64,000 nucleotides of DNA from UBA1351 sp963677885 (GTDB taxonomy: Bacteria > Bacillota > Clostridia > Lachnospirales > Vallitaleaceae). Within the stretch, counting starts at the first letter, position 1. Every line of letters begins with the position of its first letter. Below the pieces are notes generated by a model, which worked only from the letters and a program-made list of their open reading frames with translations, was not told where the DNA came from and made no database searches. The stretch is taken from assembly GCA_963677885.1 (NCBI GenBank), contig OY782500.1:2976001-3040000 (forward strand), written 5' to 3'. This document shows, in pieces, positions 45,124 to 52,557 of this stretch. The position numbers and the translations under genes are program-made.

Positions 45124-45948
45124 ATGGATAGAGGAAAGAATAAACTCATTGTTTCATTGGCCCCGGTACCTGCCGGAGCACCTATAGATAAAGATGCCTT
45201 AGCTGAGGATGTTACCCAATCAGTTCTTGAAGGAGCAGCTGTATGTCATCTGCATTCAAGACTTGCTGACGGGTCCCTGTCACCAAACACTTCCTATATG
45301 GAAGCCTGTTTCGATGCCATAAGGGACAAGTCACCGGTTATTGTACAGACATCAACCGGTGGAGTTTCAGACATGTCCATAGAAGAGCGGTGTAATCCCC
45401 TCCTCTATGCCTATGCAGAAAGTGCCTCCTTAAACGGCGGTTCAACAAATCTGGGAGACCTTCTCTACATTAATACCTTAAATGATATTAGATATTGCGC
45501 CGATATGTCCTACCAGAAAAATGTTCTTCCTGAAATTGAAGTTTTTGATATTGGTATGATCCAAAATATTATGAAAATTGTTAAGCAAAAAGAAGCCGAT
45601 TTCCATAAACCCCTGATGTTTAATCTTGTTTTTGGACACAGAGGTGGAATGGAACCAACCATAGACAGTTTAGTTGCTATGAAATCTTTTGTTCCTGAGG
45701 ATGCTATGTGGGGAGTTACCCATTATGGTCGTGACAACTGGACCTTCCTGGCGGCAGCTATTGCTATGGGCGCCCAGCTGGTAAGGATTGGATTTGAAGA
45801 CAGCCCTTACCTGGATGAAGATAGGACAGCAGACTTCAATTATCAAGTTGTAAAAGGGCTGAGGAAATTAACAGATGCAATGGGAGTGGATCTTGCAAGT
45901 CCACAAGAGGCCAGAGAAATACTGGGTATCAAGAAAAAGGCTCAATGA
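45124..45948 (+). CDS. BKACE (DUF849) beta-keto acid cleavage enzyme
   Basis: 274-residue TIM-barrel protein of the 3-keto-5-aminohexanoate cleavage enzyme superfamily, which condenses a beta-keto acid with acetyl-CoA to give acetoacetate and a CoA thioester. The zinc motif is AVCHLHSR with His42 and His44. Other blocks: VIVQTSTGG, EIEVFDIGMI, LVFGHRGGM, WGVTHYGRDNW, GAQLVRIGFED. Ribosome site AAAGGAAG. It follows the racemase-kinase fusion by 68 bp, suggesting a common acid-sugar catabolic pathway. Its 3' end overlaps the convergent SDR gene by 20 bp. Confidence 0.88.
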   Translation: MDRGKNKLIVSLAPVPAGAPIDKDALAEDVTQSVLEGAAVCHLHSRLADGSLSPNTSYMEACFDAIRDKSPVIVQTSTGGVSDMSIEERCNPLLYAYAESASLNGGSTNLGDLLYINTLNDIRYCADMSYQKNVLPEIEVFDIGMIQNIMKIVKQKEADFHKPLMFNLVFGHRGGMEPTIDSLVAMKSFVPEDAMWGVTHYGRDNWTFLAAAIAMGAQLVRIGFEDSPYLDEDRTADFNYQVVKGLRKLTDAMGVDLASPQEAREILGIKKKAQ

Positions 45949-46771
45949 GCATTTCAGTCACAGTCCACAACTTTTGGGCTATGAGGTCATTAGCAGCAGT
46001 CTTTGATATTTTGGCCGGCTTTCTCTTGTAGAAATACTGGCCACTGATACCGGCAACTTCATCAGATGTAGCTAGAAATACAGCTGTATCTGCCCCTTGT
46101 TCCGGTGTCAGAAAGAAAAGACCAAGAAAGCGAAGAAGACCTTTACCAAAGCCTGTTTCTCTATTGACACCCATGGAAGTACCGACAGCACCTGGATGAC
46201 AGGCATTGACTGTGACCTTCGTTCCCTCTAACCGCTTAGCCAGCTCTCTTGTAAAGAGGATATTGGCTAACTTGGAACGGCTATAGGCCTTAAAGGTGCC
46301 ATAGCCTTTTTCCATGTGTATATCATTAAAATTTATTTTACCTGCTTTATGAGCGCCAGATGAAACGTTGACGATTCTGGCAGGACTTTTTTCTTGTAGA
46401 AGATCAAGAACAAGATTAGTTAGATAGAAGTGACCGATATGATTAACCCCTAACTGCATTTCAAATCCTTGAGCTGTTTCCTGCCTTGAGGTTAGAATGA
46501 CACCTGCGTTATTGATGAGCAGGTCCAAACCATTAAAATTTTGGTGAACTTGATCAGAAAATTCTTTTATGGATGTTAGAGAAGACAGGTCGCAGATATA
46601 GAGGTCAGAGGAACCGGATCTTGCTTGCTTAGTGACTTCATCCAAGGCTCTTTGTCCCCTTGATTGGCTTCGACAGGCCATGATAACATGGTAATCTTTG
46701 TTCATCAGTGCAAGTGTTGTTGCTTTTCCCATACCGGAATTGGCTCCGGTGACAATGGCTGTTTTTTTCAT
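45929..46771 (-). CDS. Short-chain dehydrogenase/reductase, retinol-dehydrogenase-like
   Basis: 280 residues from ATG 46771 (AAAGGATCAGG upstream; an upstream start at 46807 lacks a site). Classical SDR: TGANSGMGKATTLAL (TGxxxGxG), NNAGV, catalytic Ser in VNVSSGAHKAG and YxxxK as YSRSKLAN. Resembles the retinol/WW-domain oxidoreductase-like group. Single gene; substrate unknown. Convergent overlap of 20 bp with the BKACE gene. Confidence 0.9.
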   Translation of the reverse strand: MKKTAIVTGANSGMGKATTLALMNKDYHVIMACRSQSRGQRALDEVTKQARSGSSDLYICDLSSLTSIKEFSDQVHQNFNGLDLLINNAGVILTSRQETAQGFEMQLGVNHIGHFYLTNLVLDLLQEKSPARIVNVSSGAHKAGKINFNDIHMEKGYGTFKAYSRSKLANILFTRELAKRLEGTKVTVNACHPGAVGTSMGVNRETGFGKGLLRFLGLFFLTPEQGADTAVFLATSDEVAGISGQYFYKRKPAKISKTAANDLIAQKLWTVTEMLIEPFS

Positions 46772-46960
46772 GACCTGATCCTTTCTATACTTAGAGCGAG
46801 AGTACACTTCTTTTTCATTTCTTTACCTAAATTGTACACAAGACAAATAAAAATGTAAATATCCAGAAACTTCTACAAATTTGATGATTTTCTCTGAAAC
46901 TGTGATATGCTTAGGATAAGCACAAATTATGGATAAGCTTATTGTTAGAAAAGGAGAATC

Positions 46961-47707
46961 ATGAAAAATTATAAAATCACCATTGCCTATGATGGCAGAC
47001 GATATAAAGGTTTTAGAATAATCAAAGGAAGCCCGGAAAAGACTATACAGGGTAAGTTGGAAAACATTCTCAGCAAGCTGTTTGAGGAAGAGGTTGAAGT
47101 CATATCTGCAGTCAACACTGATGCCGGTGTCCACGCCCTGATTCAGGTCTGCAGTGTTAAGGTTGAAAAATCCGCCCATAATCTGGATAAGATCCATAAC
47201 TATATGGAGACCTTTTTACCTGATGATATTATTGTTTTATCAGTGGAAGAGGCTGATGAACGTTTTCACGCCAGATACAATGTAAAAAGTCTTATCTATG
47301 AATATAGATTGTGGAAAAGCAATGCCATTAGACGGCCTCTTTTTGAACGCTACCAGGTCAAACTTATGGATAAGCCCCTTAATGCCTTGGTTATGGAGGA
47401 AGCTGCCAAACAATTGGTTGGAGAACATGATTTCAGAGCTTTTTCCACCAAGTCAAAAGTTAAGTCAACAACCAAAACCATGGACGCCATTGATGTGACC
47501 GAAACAGACAATGAAATCATCATCCGGATGTCAGCCTCCGGTTACCTTCTGAACATGGAGAGGATCATCGTTGGCACATTGGTCCAAATAGGTCTTTATG
47601 AGAAAGATATGGATTCCATTAGCAAGGCCTTTTCCACCTTAAACGGTAAGCATGTGGGCCATAAGGCCATGGCTTCAGCCCTTTGTCTGGTTGACGTTAA
47701 GTACTAA
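46961..47707 (+). CDS. TruA-like tRNA pseudouridine synthase, divergent
   Basis: 248 residues with the TruA fold: ITIAYDGRRYKGF, TDAGVHA with catalytic Asp54, DERFHARYNVKSLIYEYRL, GEHDFRAFS, and RMSASGYLLNMERIIVGTL. TruA makes pseudouridine 38-40 in tRNA anticodon arms. Oddity: the conserved GRTDAGVHA is SAVNTDAGVHA here, so the arginine before the TD pair (Arg58 in E. coli) is Asn52, and the N-terminal motif lacks the usual GW(Q) residues. It may be a second, specialised paralogue. Ribosome site AAGGAG; the rhomboid gene follows 18 bp downstream. Confidence 0.85.
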   Translation: MKNYKITIAYDGRRYKGFRIIKGSPEKTIQGKLENILSKLFEEEVEVISAVNTDAGVHALIQVCSVKVEKSAHNLDKIHNYMETFLPDDIIVLSVEEADERFHARYNVKSLIYEYRLWKSNAIRRPLFERYQVKLMDKPLNALVMEEAAKQLVGEHDFRAFSTKSKVKSTTKTMDAIDVTETDNEIIIRMSASGYLLNMERIIVGTLVQIGLYEKDMDSISKAFSTLNGKHVGHKAMASALCLVDVKY

Positions 47708-47725
47708 ACCTGGGAGGGTGAGAGG

Positions 47726-48277
47726 ATGCTAAAAAAGATAGAGTACAATTCACCGGTTGTATTGACCTTTTCCCTGCTTGCAGTTCTGGTTTTTGCACTG
47801 GATAAAATACTACCGGTTAATATTATTGAAAACCTCTTTATCTATTATGGCCGGTTTTCGTTTTTGGATATTCTTAGGCTTTTCTTGTGGCCCCTAGGTC
47901 ACGGCTCCTACGAGCACCTGGCTGGAAACCTGACTATTCTCTTGTTGATTGGACCTATGATCGAGAAGAAATACTCTTCCAGAACAGTCCTAATCCTTAT
48001 ACTTGTATCAGCCTTGGTTATTGGATTGATACAGGGAGTAGTTTTCCACACCGGTATTCTTGGCGCCAGTGGTATTGTGTTTATGTTTATTGTCCTGACA
48101 TCCTTTACCAGTGACAATAAGAACAAGATTCCTTTAACCTTCATTGTGATTGCGGTTATTTATCTTGGCAGAGAAGTGATCAATGGTATTTTCGTCAACA
48201 ATAATGTTTCAGAACTTGGCCATATTCTAGGTGCCGGCATCGGTGTTATCTATGATCGCTTTATTCATAAAGGATAA
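47726..48277 (+). CDS. Rhomboid-family intramembrane protein
   Basis: 183 residues with about five to six membrane segments. Rhomboid features: LWPLGHGSYEHLAGNL, catalytic Ser motif GASG (ILGASGIVF), and a late His in ELGHILGAGIG. The GASG serine and the His fit an active intramembrane serine protease. It is short for the family. Ribosome site GGGAGG. It probably shares a transcript with the TruA-like gene and ends at a strong terminator. Confidence 0.85.
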   Translation: MLKKIEYNSPVVLTFSLLAVLVFALDKILPVNIIENLFIYYGRFSFLDILRLFLWPLGHGSYEHLAGNLTILLLIGPMIEKKYSSRTVLILILVSALVIGLIQGVVFHTGILGASGIVFMFIVLTSFTSDNKNKIPLTFIVIAVIYLGREVINGIFVNNNVSELGHILGAGIGVIYDRFIHKG

Positions 48278-48293
48278 GAAGTATAAACATAAT

Positions 48294-48331
48294 AATCCCC
48301 CTACATGTACTCTATGACTTGTAGGGGGATT
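48294..48331. terminator. Bidirectional terminator between rhomboid and doxX
   Basis: Perfect 12-bp stem AATCCCCCTACA (48294-48305) / TGTAGGGGGATT (48320-48331) followed by TTG; serves both convergent genes. Confidence 0.8.
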
Positions 48332-48337
48332 TTGAAT

Positions 48338-48853
48338 TTATAATAGACTGTCACCTTTTTTAACACGAAGGAAACCATCAAGACCAATTGCGTCGAACCA
48401 ATTGATAAACTTCCAAATAAAGAGATTAGTTACCATATATCCAAAATTGTTGGTGGAACCTGCTGCAAAGAATTGAAGGTTTAGGAATATAGCAACAAGT
48501 ATGGTCCAAAAAAGCTTGAAGCCAAGTATTAGCATAATGCCAACACCAAACTCAAAAATCACTACCAGTGCATCCGTAACTTGAGGAAGCAATTCAATAA
48601 AAACCTGGTCCGCAATCCATGACATAGCTCGTCCCAACATAAAAGGGTCACCTCGGTCTGTAGCCAGGTTTTCTACCATGCCTGAGATATAACCCTGGGA
48701 GTTGAGCTTCCCATCTGTCAGCCAAGAAAACTTATGCAATCCTCCAGTAAACCATGAGTAGCCATAATAGAGCCGAATAAGTGTTAATGCGATAGCGGTA
48801 TAGCCTTTCCAAGTCCGTAGCTGTTCTCTTAGAGCAAGAAAGTAATCTTTCAT
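48338..48853 (-). CDS. DoxX-family membrane protein
   Basis: 171 residues with about four membrane segments. Resembles DoxX / DoxD-like quinol oxidase small-subunit proteins: LTLIRLYYGYSWFTGGLHKF, ALVVIFEFGVGIMLILGF, and FAAGSTNNFGYMV. Start follows AAGGAGG. The role of DoxX proteins in redox homeostasis is only partly known. Transcribed alone and divergent from the kinase gene. Confidence 0.82.
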   Translation of the reverse strand: MKDYFLALREQLRTWKGYTAIALTLIRLYYGYSWFTGGLHKFSWLTDGKLNSQGYISGMVENLATDRGDPFMLGRAMSWIADQVFIELLPQVTDALVVIFEFGVGIMLILGFKLFWTILVAIFLNLQFFAAGSTNNFGYMVTNLFIWKFINWFDAIGLDGFLRVKKGDSLL

Positions 48854-49007
48854 AGGGATTCCTCCTTACATAAATGGAACATGTTATTATATTTATATTA
48901 TATACCTTTATATATATATATAACACAATAGTACTTTTACAATAAAAACAAATATAGCCATAACTGTGTTAATATTAAGAAGTCTTACACACTAATGTAG
49001 GATTCAA

Positions 49008-49019
49008 TGACATTTGTCA
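49008..49019. promoter_or_regulatory. TGACA-TT-TGTCA operator-like site
   Basis: The 12-bp palindrome TGACATTTGTCA is about 100 bp upstream of the histidine-kinase start. Its complement-equivalent TGACAAATGTCA lies at 52425-52436 before the ABC transporter, suggesting a common regulator, most likely the NarL-type response regulator. Confidence 0.45.
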
Positions 49020-49121
49020 ATTGTCAAGGCCTATGAAATTTGATAACATGAATTAGAATGTCTAGTGTTAAAGGCCATTAAAGGATTAGTGGCATGGATA
49101 TACCGTATTGGAGGGAATAAG

Positions 49122-50444
49122 TTGGCTGAACGAATTACTTGGATTAGAAGGGGCATGTTCTTAATCAATGTATGTATTATTTTGCTGTTCTTCTTTATCA
49201 TTTCTTATACTACCAACTTAATATGCAGTGATTTTCACGCCAGGGAGTTTATTGAGAGAGCCCAGTATCTTCCCCTTCAGCCGGAGAGAATGCTGGCCTA
49301 CGCCTTGGGATTTCTAGTTGCCATCATTCTATCCAATTATTTCAAGAATAAATTGGATGATCGGCAACTGGCCGTTCATATCCTCCTGATTCTCGATTTT
49401 ATCTTTTGCTCCATGATTGTTTATTATATGAATTTTTCCTATCGGGGTATATATCTAATCCTGATTATGAATGTTTTCCTCTATACAAAAGAAAATATCT
49501 TCCGGATATGGGCTTTGACCATCGCCATGTTTTTCTATATATTGGCAGACTATGAGATCTTTGCCGGATGGCTAAAAATCCTGTCTATACAGGACTATGT
49601 CCTTTATCATCCAACTCAAATCCGATTTTATATGCTGTCTGCTAAAAATGTCATTACTTCTCTGAATCAGATTGCCTTCATTGTTTTCTTGTATTTTCTT
49701 TTAAGAAGTAAAATTGATGAGAATAAGGCCATTAGAAAATTAAACAAGAAACTACGGTCAACAGCTACTGAACTGGAGCTAGCCAATATCCAGCTGAAAG
49801 ATTATGCCAACACCCTTGAGGAAAATACCAAGATGAAAGAGCGTAACCGGTTGGCAAGGGAAATTCATGATATACTTGGACACTCCTTAACATCAATAGC
49901 AACAGGACTGGAGGCCTGTATTGAAATATTAGGTATTAACCCTGAAATGGCAAAAAAACAACTGGAAAAAATCCTGGACCTTTCAAGAAAAGGCCTTGTG
50001 GATGTACGCTTGTCTGTAAAGGAACTCAAAGTCGACCAAAGGTCAAAAGAAGATTTTATACCGGCCATTCGGGAATTGGTAAGAGATATCAATGAATGTA
50101 CACCGGTTCAGGTTGATTTGATCATTTCAGGCAAGGAACCTCACCTCAAAGGCGATGAGGAACAGATTATATATAGGATCCTTCAGGAATCTTTGACTAA
50201 TGCCATTCGCCATGGCAAGGCCAGTAAGATTCAGCTGAATGTGGAGTTTGGTCAGCATGTGCTGAATATTATGGTTAAGGATAACGGGATTGGCTGTGAC
50301 AGTGTGGAAGAAGGATTTGGTTTAACACATATTAAGGAATGGTTGGAGTTTTTAAATGGGGAAATGACCTATACAAGTGCAAAAGGGCAAGGTTTTAAGG
50401 TAGAAGTTCGGGTACCGATAAGATGGGGGAAAGCATATGATTGA
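49122..50444 (+). CDS. NarL-type (HisKA_3) sensor histidine kinase
   Basis: About 440 residues from TTG 49122, chosen for the strong GGAGGG (49110-49115); a GTG at 49065 would add 19 residues but has no ribosome site. Several N-terminal membrane helices (about six), a coiled segment, then HisKA_3 with phospho-accepting His in ERNRLAREIHDILGHSLTS (read in parts) and HATPase with DNGIGC. A membrane-embedded sensor, with no extracellular domain, fits a partner binding protein or lipid-phase signal. Followed by its regulator with 8 bp overlap. Confidence 0.9.
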   Translation: MAERITWIRRGMFLINVCIILLFFFIISYTTNLICSDFHAREFIERAQYLPLQPERMLAYALGFLVAIILSNYFKNKLDDRQLAVHILLILDFIFCSMIVYYMNFSYRGIYLILIMNVFLYTKENIFRIWALTIAMFFYILADYEIFAGWLKILSIQDYVLYHPTQIRFYMLSAKNVITSLNQIAFIVFLYFLLRSKIDENKAIRKLNKKLRSTATELELANIQLKDYANTLEENTKMKERNRLAREIHDILGHSLTSIATGLEACIEILGINPEMAKKQLEKILDLSRKGLVDVRLSVKELKVDQRSKEDFIPAIRELVRDINECTPVQVDLIISGKEPHLKGDEEQIIYRILQESLTNAIRHGKASKIQLNVEFGQHVLNIMVKDNGIGCDSVEEGFGLTHIKEWLEFLNGEMTYTSAKGQGFKVEVRVPIRWGKAYD

Positions 50445-51117
50445 AGTAATGATTGTTGATGATCAGGAGATAATAAGACAGAGTCTGGAAATGATGCTGT
50501 CCAGTAAACCGGGGATACATGTCAGTGCAACAGCAACTGATGGCAGGGATGCTATAGCCAAGGTTAGAATGAAACATCCGGATGTAATCCTAATGGATAT
50601 CCGTATGCCTGGGATGGATGGCATTGAATGTTTGAAAATCATTCGGGAACTGAATAAGAATATCAAAGTCATTATTCTGACCACTTTTGATGATGATGAA
50701 TATATTTATGAGTCTCTTAAGTACGGTGCCAACGGATTCCTTTTAAAAGGAACCAAGATGGCTGAAATCATAAAGGCTATTGAAGTCGTTAATAATGGCG
50801 GTGCCATGATGGATTCAGCTGTTTCATCGAAAGTGCTTAATCTTTTTGCCCAGATGGCTAAGGCCGATTATTCCAGTCGGATAGATGACAGAGACTACCA
50901 GGACCTTACTTTAAATGAACTAAAGATTATCCAGGCTATTGGCCAAGGTTTATCCAATAAGGAAATTTCTGCAGGCCTAAATTTTTCAGAGGGGACTGTG
51001 CGTAATTATATTTCCAGTGTTCTTAGAAAGCTGGATTTAAGAGATAGAACCCAGATTGCCATATTTGCTATACAGTCCAGTCTTATGCTTCGGGATTTAG
51101 AAGGTGAAGAAGAATGA
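50437..51117 (+). CDS. NarL/FixJ-type response regulator
   Basis: 226 residues. Receiver domain (MIVDDQEIIRQ, phosphoacceptor Asp in DVILMDIRMPGMDG, Lys in FLLKGTK) and LuxR-type helix-turn-helix (LTLNELKIIQAIGQGLSNKEISAGLNFSEGTVRNYIS, read in parts). Four-base overlap with the next gene. It probably binds TGACANNTGTCA palindromes at 49008 and 52425 and controls the ABC transporter. Confidence 0.93.
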   Translation: MIEVMIVDDQEIIRQSLEMMLSSKPGIHVSATATDGRDAIAKVRMKHPDVILMDIRMPGMDGIECLKIIRELNKNIKVIILTTFDDDEYIYESLKYGANGFLLKGTKMAEIIKAIEVVNNGGAMMDSAVSSKVLNLFAQMAKADYSSRIDDRDYQDLTLNELKIIQAIGQGLSNKEISAGLNFSEGTVRNYISSVLRKLDLRDRTQIAIFAIQSSLMLRDLEGEEE

Positions 51118-52409
51118 AACAGTTAAAAATCGGTATCGTTATTATTTTATGCCTGACTGCCATTTCATTTTTTCTATACAGTGCAGGCAATAAGAATGAG
51201 ACCGTCATTGAAATAGGGATCTATTCAGGAAATGAATGGGATGTCCCTCAAATTGATGTCTATAAAATATATGATGAAGCCATCGAGCTATTTGAAGCAC
51301 AGCATAAAGGGGTTAAGGTTGTTTATCGAAGCGGAACCCTTATGGAGGACTATTCCGAGTGGCTTGCCCAGAAAATCATTCAGGGTGATGAGCCCGATGT
51401 CTTCATCGTTCTAAAGGAAGACTTTAACACCTTGGCAGAAGTAGGGCTTTTAGAGTCTATGACTCCATTTATTGATGAGGCCAAAGATTTTGATCAGAAC
51501 GATTACTATTCCAAGGCGCTGGAGGCAGGAAATCATGATGGTCAGCAGTTTGGTATGCCTTTTCAGATTGTACCGACCTTTTTAGCTGTCAATAAGACCC
51601 TTCTGAGGGATAATGGTTTGGAAATTCCAAAGGATAATTGGACCATGGATGAGCATTTGGACCTTTGTAGAGAGCTGACCAAGGATACGGATTCGGATAA
51701 TGTCATGGACCAGTTTGGAACCGTGGGTTATGAATGGGATGTGGCCTATTATACCCTAAACGGTACCTTTACTGATAGTGACCAGGCTGTCCATATGTAT
51801 GACGAAAGCATATTAAAGGAAGCCCTTGATTATACGAAAGCCATTAATACCTTAAGTATGGGACATGTGGTGTCCAACGAGGATTTCAGTCAGGGAAAGG
51901 TAGGCTTCAAATCCTTTTCTCTGGCAGAGTTTAGGGCTTATAAACCCTATCCCTATAGGATTAAAAAATATTCTGACTTTGACTGGGGAGCCATTTCCTT
52001 TCCCCGCAGCGAGGGAAATATCAGTAAGGCCAAGATGTATACGGTTCAGTGGGGGATGAGTTCCAGGTCTAAGGAAAAAGACTTGGCATGGGAATTTATC
52101 CGTTTTATGACCAATGATTCCAGAGTCCAGAAAATGGTTTGGGATTATACCTATGCATTACCAACCAACATTAATGTGGTTGATGAGATCTATGCAGACA
52201 TGGACCTATCAGATTCTGTTTTAGATCCGGCTTTTCTAAAGCTGGTTATCGATCACTCCGTTGTTGAACCTACCTTTAAGGAATACAATCGGATTCGTGA
52301 GGTTATGGATATTCGGATCAAAGTTAACATATTGGAAGGAAGATCTTCACAGGAAATCCTTAGAAATATACGGGGCGATGTGGATGAAACTATTTTTTCC
52401 ACCTTCTAG
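51114..52409 (+). CDS. Orphan family 1 solute-binding protein
   Basis: 431 residues. N-terminal hydrophobic segment (residues about 5-25) without a lipobox Cys, so a signal anchor or secreted protein. Body matches family 1 binding proteins: YDEAIELFEAQHKGVKVVY, EPDVFIVLKEDFNTLAEVGLLE, AWEFIRFM. It completes a kinase-regulator-binding-protein module. No CUT1 permease follows; the next transporter is of the CUT2 type with its own binding protein, so this one probably serves sensing. Confidence 0.85.
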   Translation: MKQLKIGIVIILCLTAISFFLYSAGNKNETVIEIGIYSGNEWDVPQIDVYKIYDEAIELFEAQHKGVKVVYRSGTLMEDYSEWLAQKIIQGDEPDVFIVLKEDFNTLAEVGLLESMTPFIDEAKDFDQNDYYSKALEAGNHDGQQFGMPFQIVPTFLAVNKTLLRDNGLEIPKDNWTMDEHLDLCRELTKDTDSDNVMDQFGTVGYEWDVAYYTLNGTFTDSDQAVHMYDESILKEALDYTKAINTLSMGHVVSNEDFSQGKVGFKSFSLAEFRAYKPYPYRIKKYSDFDWGAISFPRSEGNISKAKMYTVQWGMSSRSKEKDLAWEFIRFMTNDSRVQKMVWDYTYALPTNINVVDEIYADMDLSDSVLDPAFLKLVIDHSVVEPTFKEYNRIREVMDIRIKVNILEGRSSQEILRNIRGDVDETIFSTF

Positions 52410-52424
52410 CTGTGGATAAACAAA

Positions 52425-52436
52425 TGACAAATGTCA
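52425..52436. promoter_or_regulatory. TGACA-AA-TGTCA operator-like site
   Basis: TGACAAATGTCA, the reverse complement of the site at 49008-49019, lies between the orphan binding-protein gene and the ABC ATPase gene, just before a terminator-like hairpin. Confidence 0.45.
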
Positions 52437-52452
52437 TATGACTTATGTGACA

Positions 52453-52482
52453 AAGAGCAATCGTTGGATGCTCTTTTTTTTT
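52453..52482 (+). terminator. Terminator or attenuator before the CUT2 transporter
   Basis: AGAGCA (52454-52459) pairs with TGCTCT (52469-52474) and is followed by eight T's. It separates the regulatory module from the transporter genes, or attenuates read-through into them. Confidence 0.6.
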
Positions 52483-52557
52483 GTATACTTTTTTCAGGAA
52501 ATGACAATGGCAAGGCCAAGTGGTGGCCTGCCAATGGATTATATGAGGAGTGTGACT

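Noticed and set aside
48886..48935. AT-repeat tract before doxX
   Set aside because: Tandem TA steps may look like a repeat or origin, but the tract is short and fits an ordinary AT-rich promoter region.
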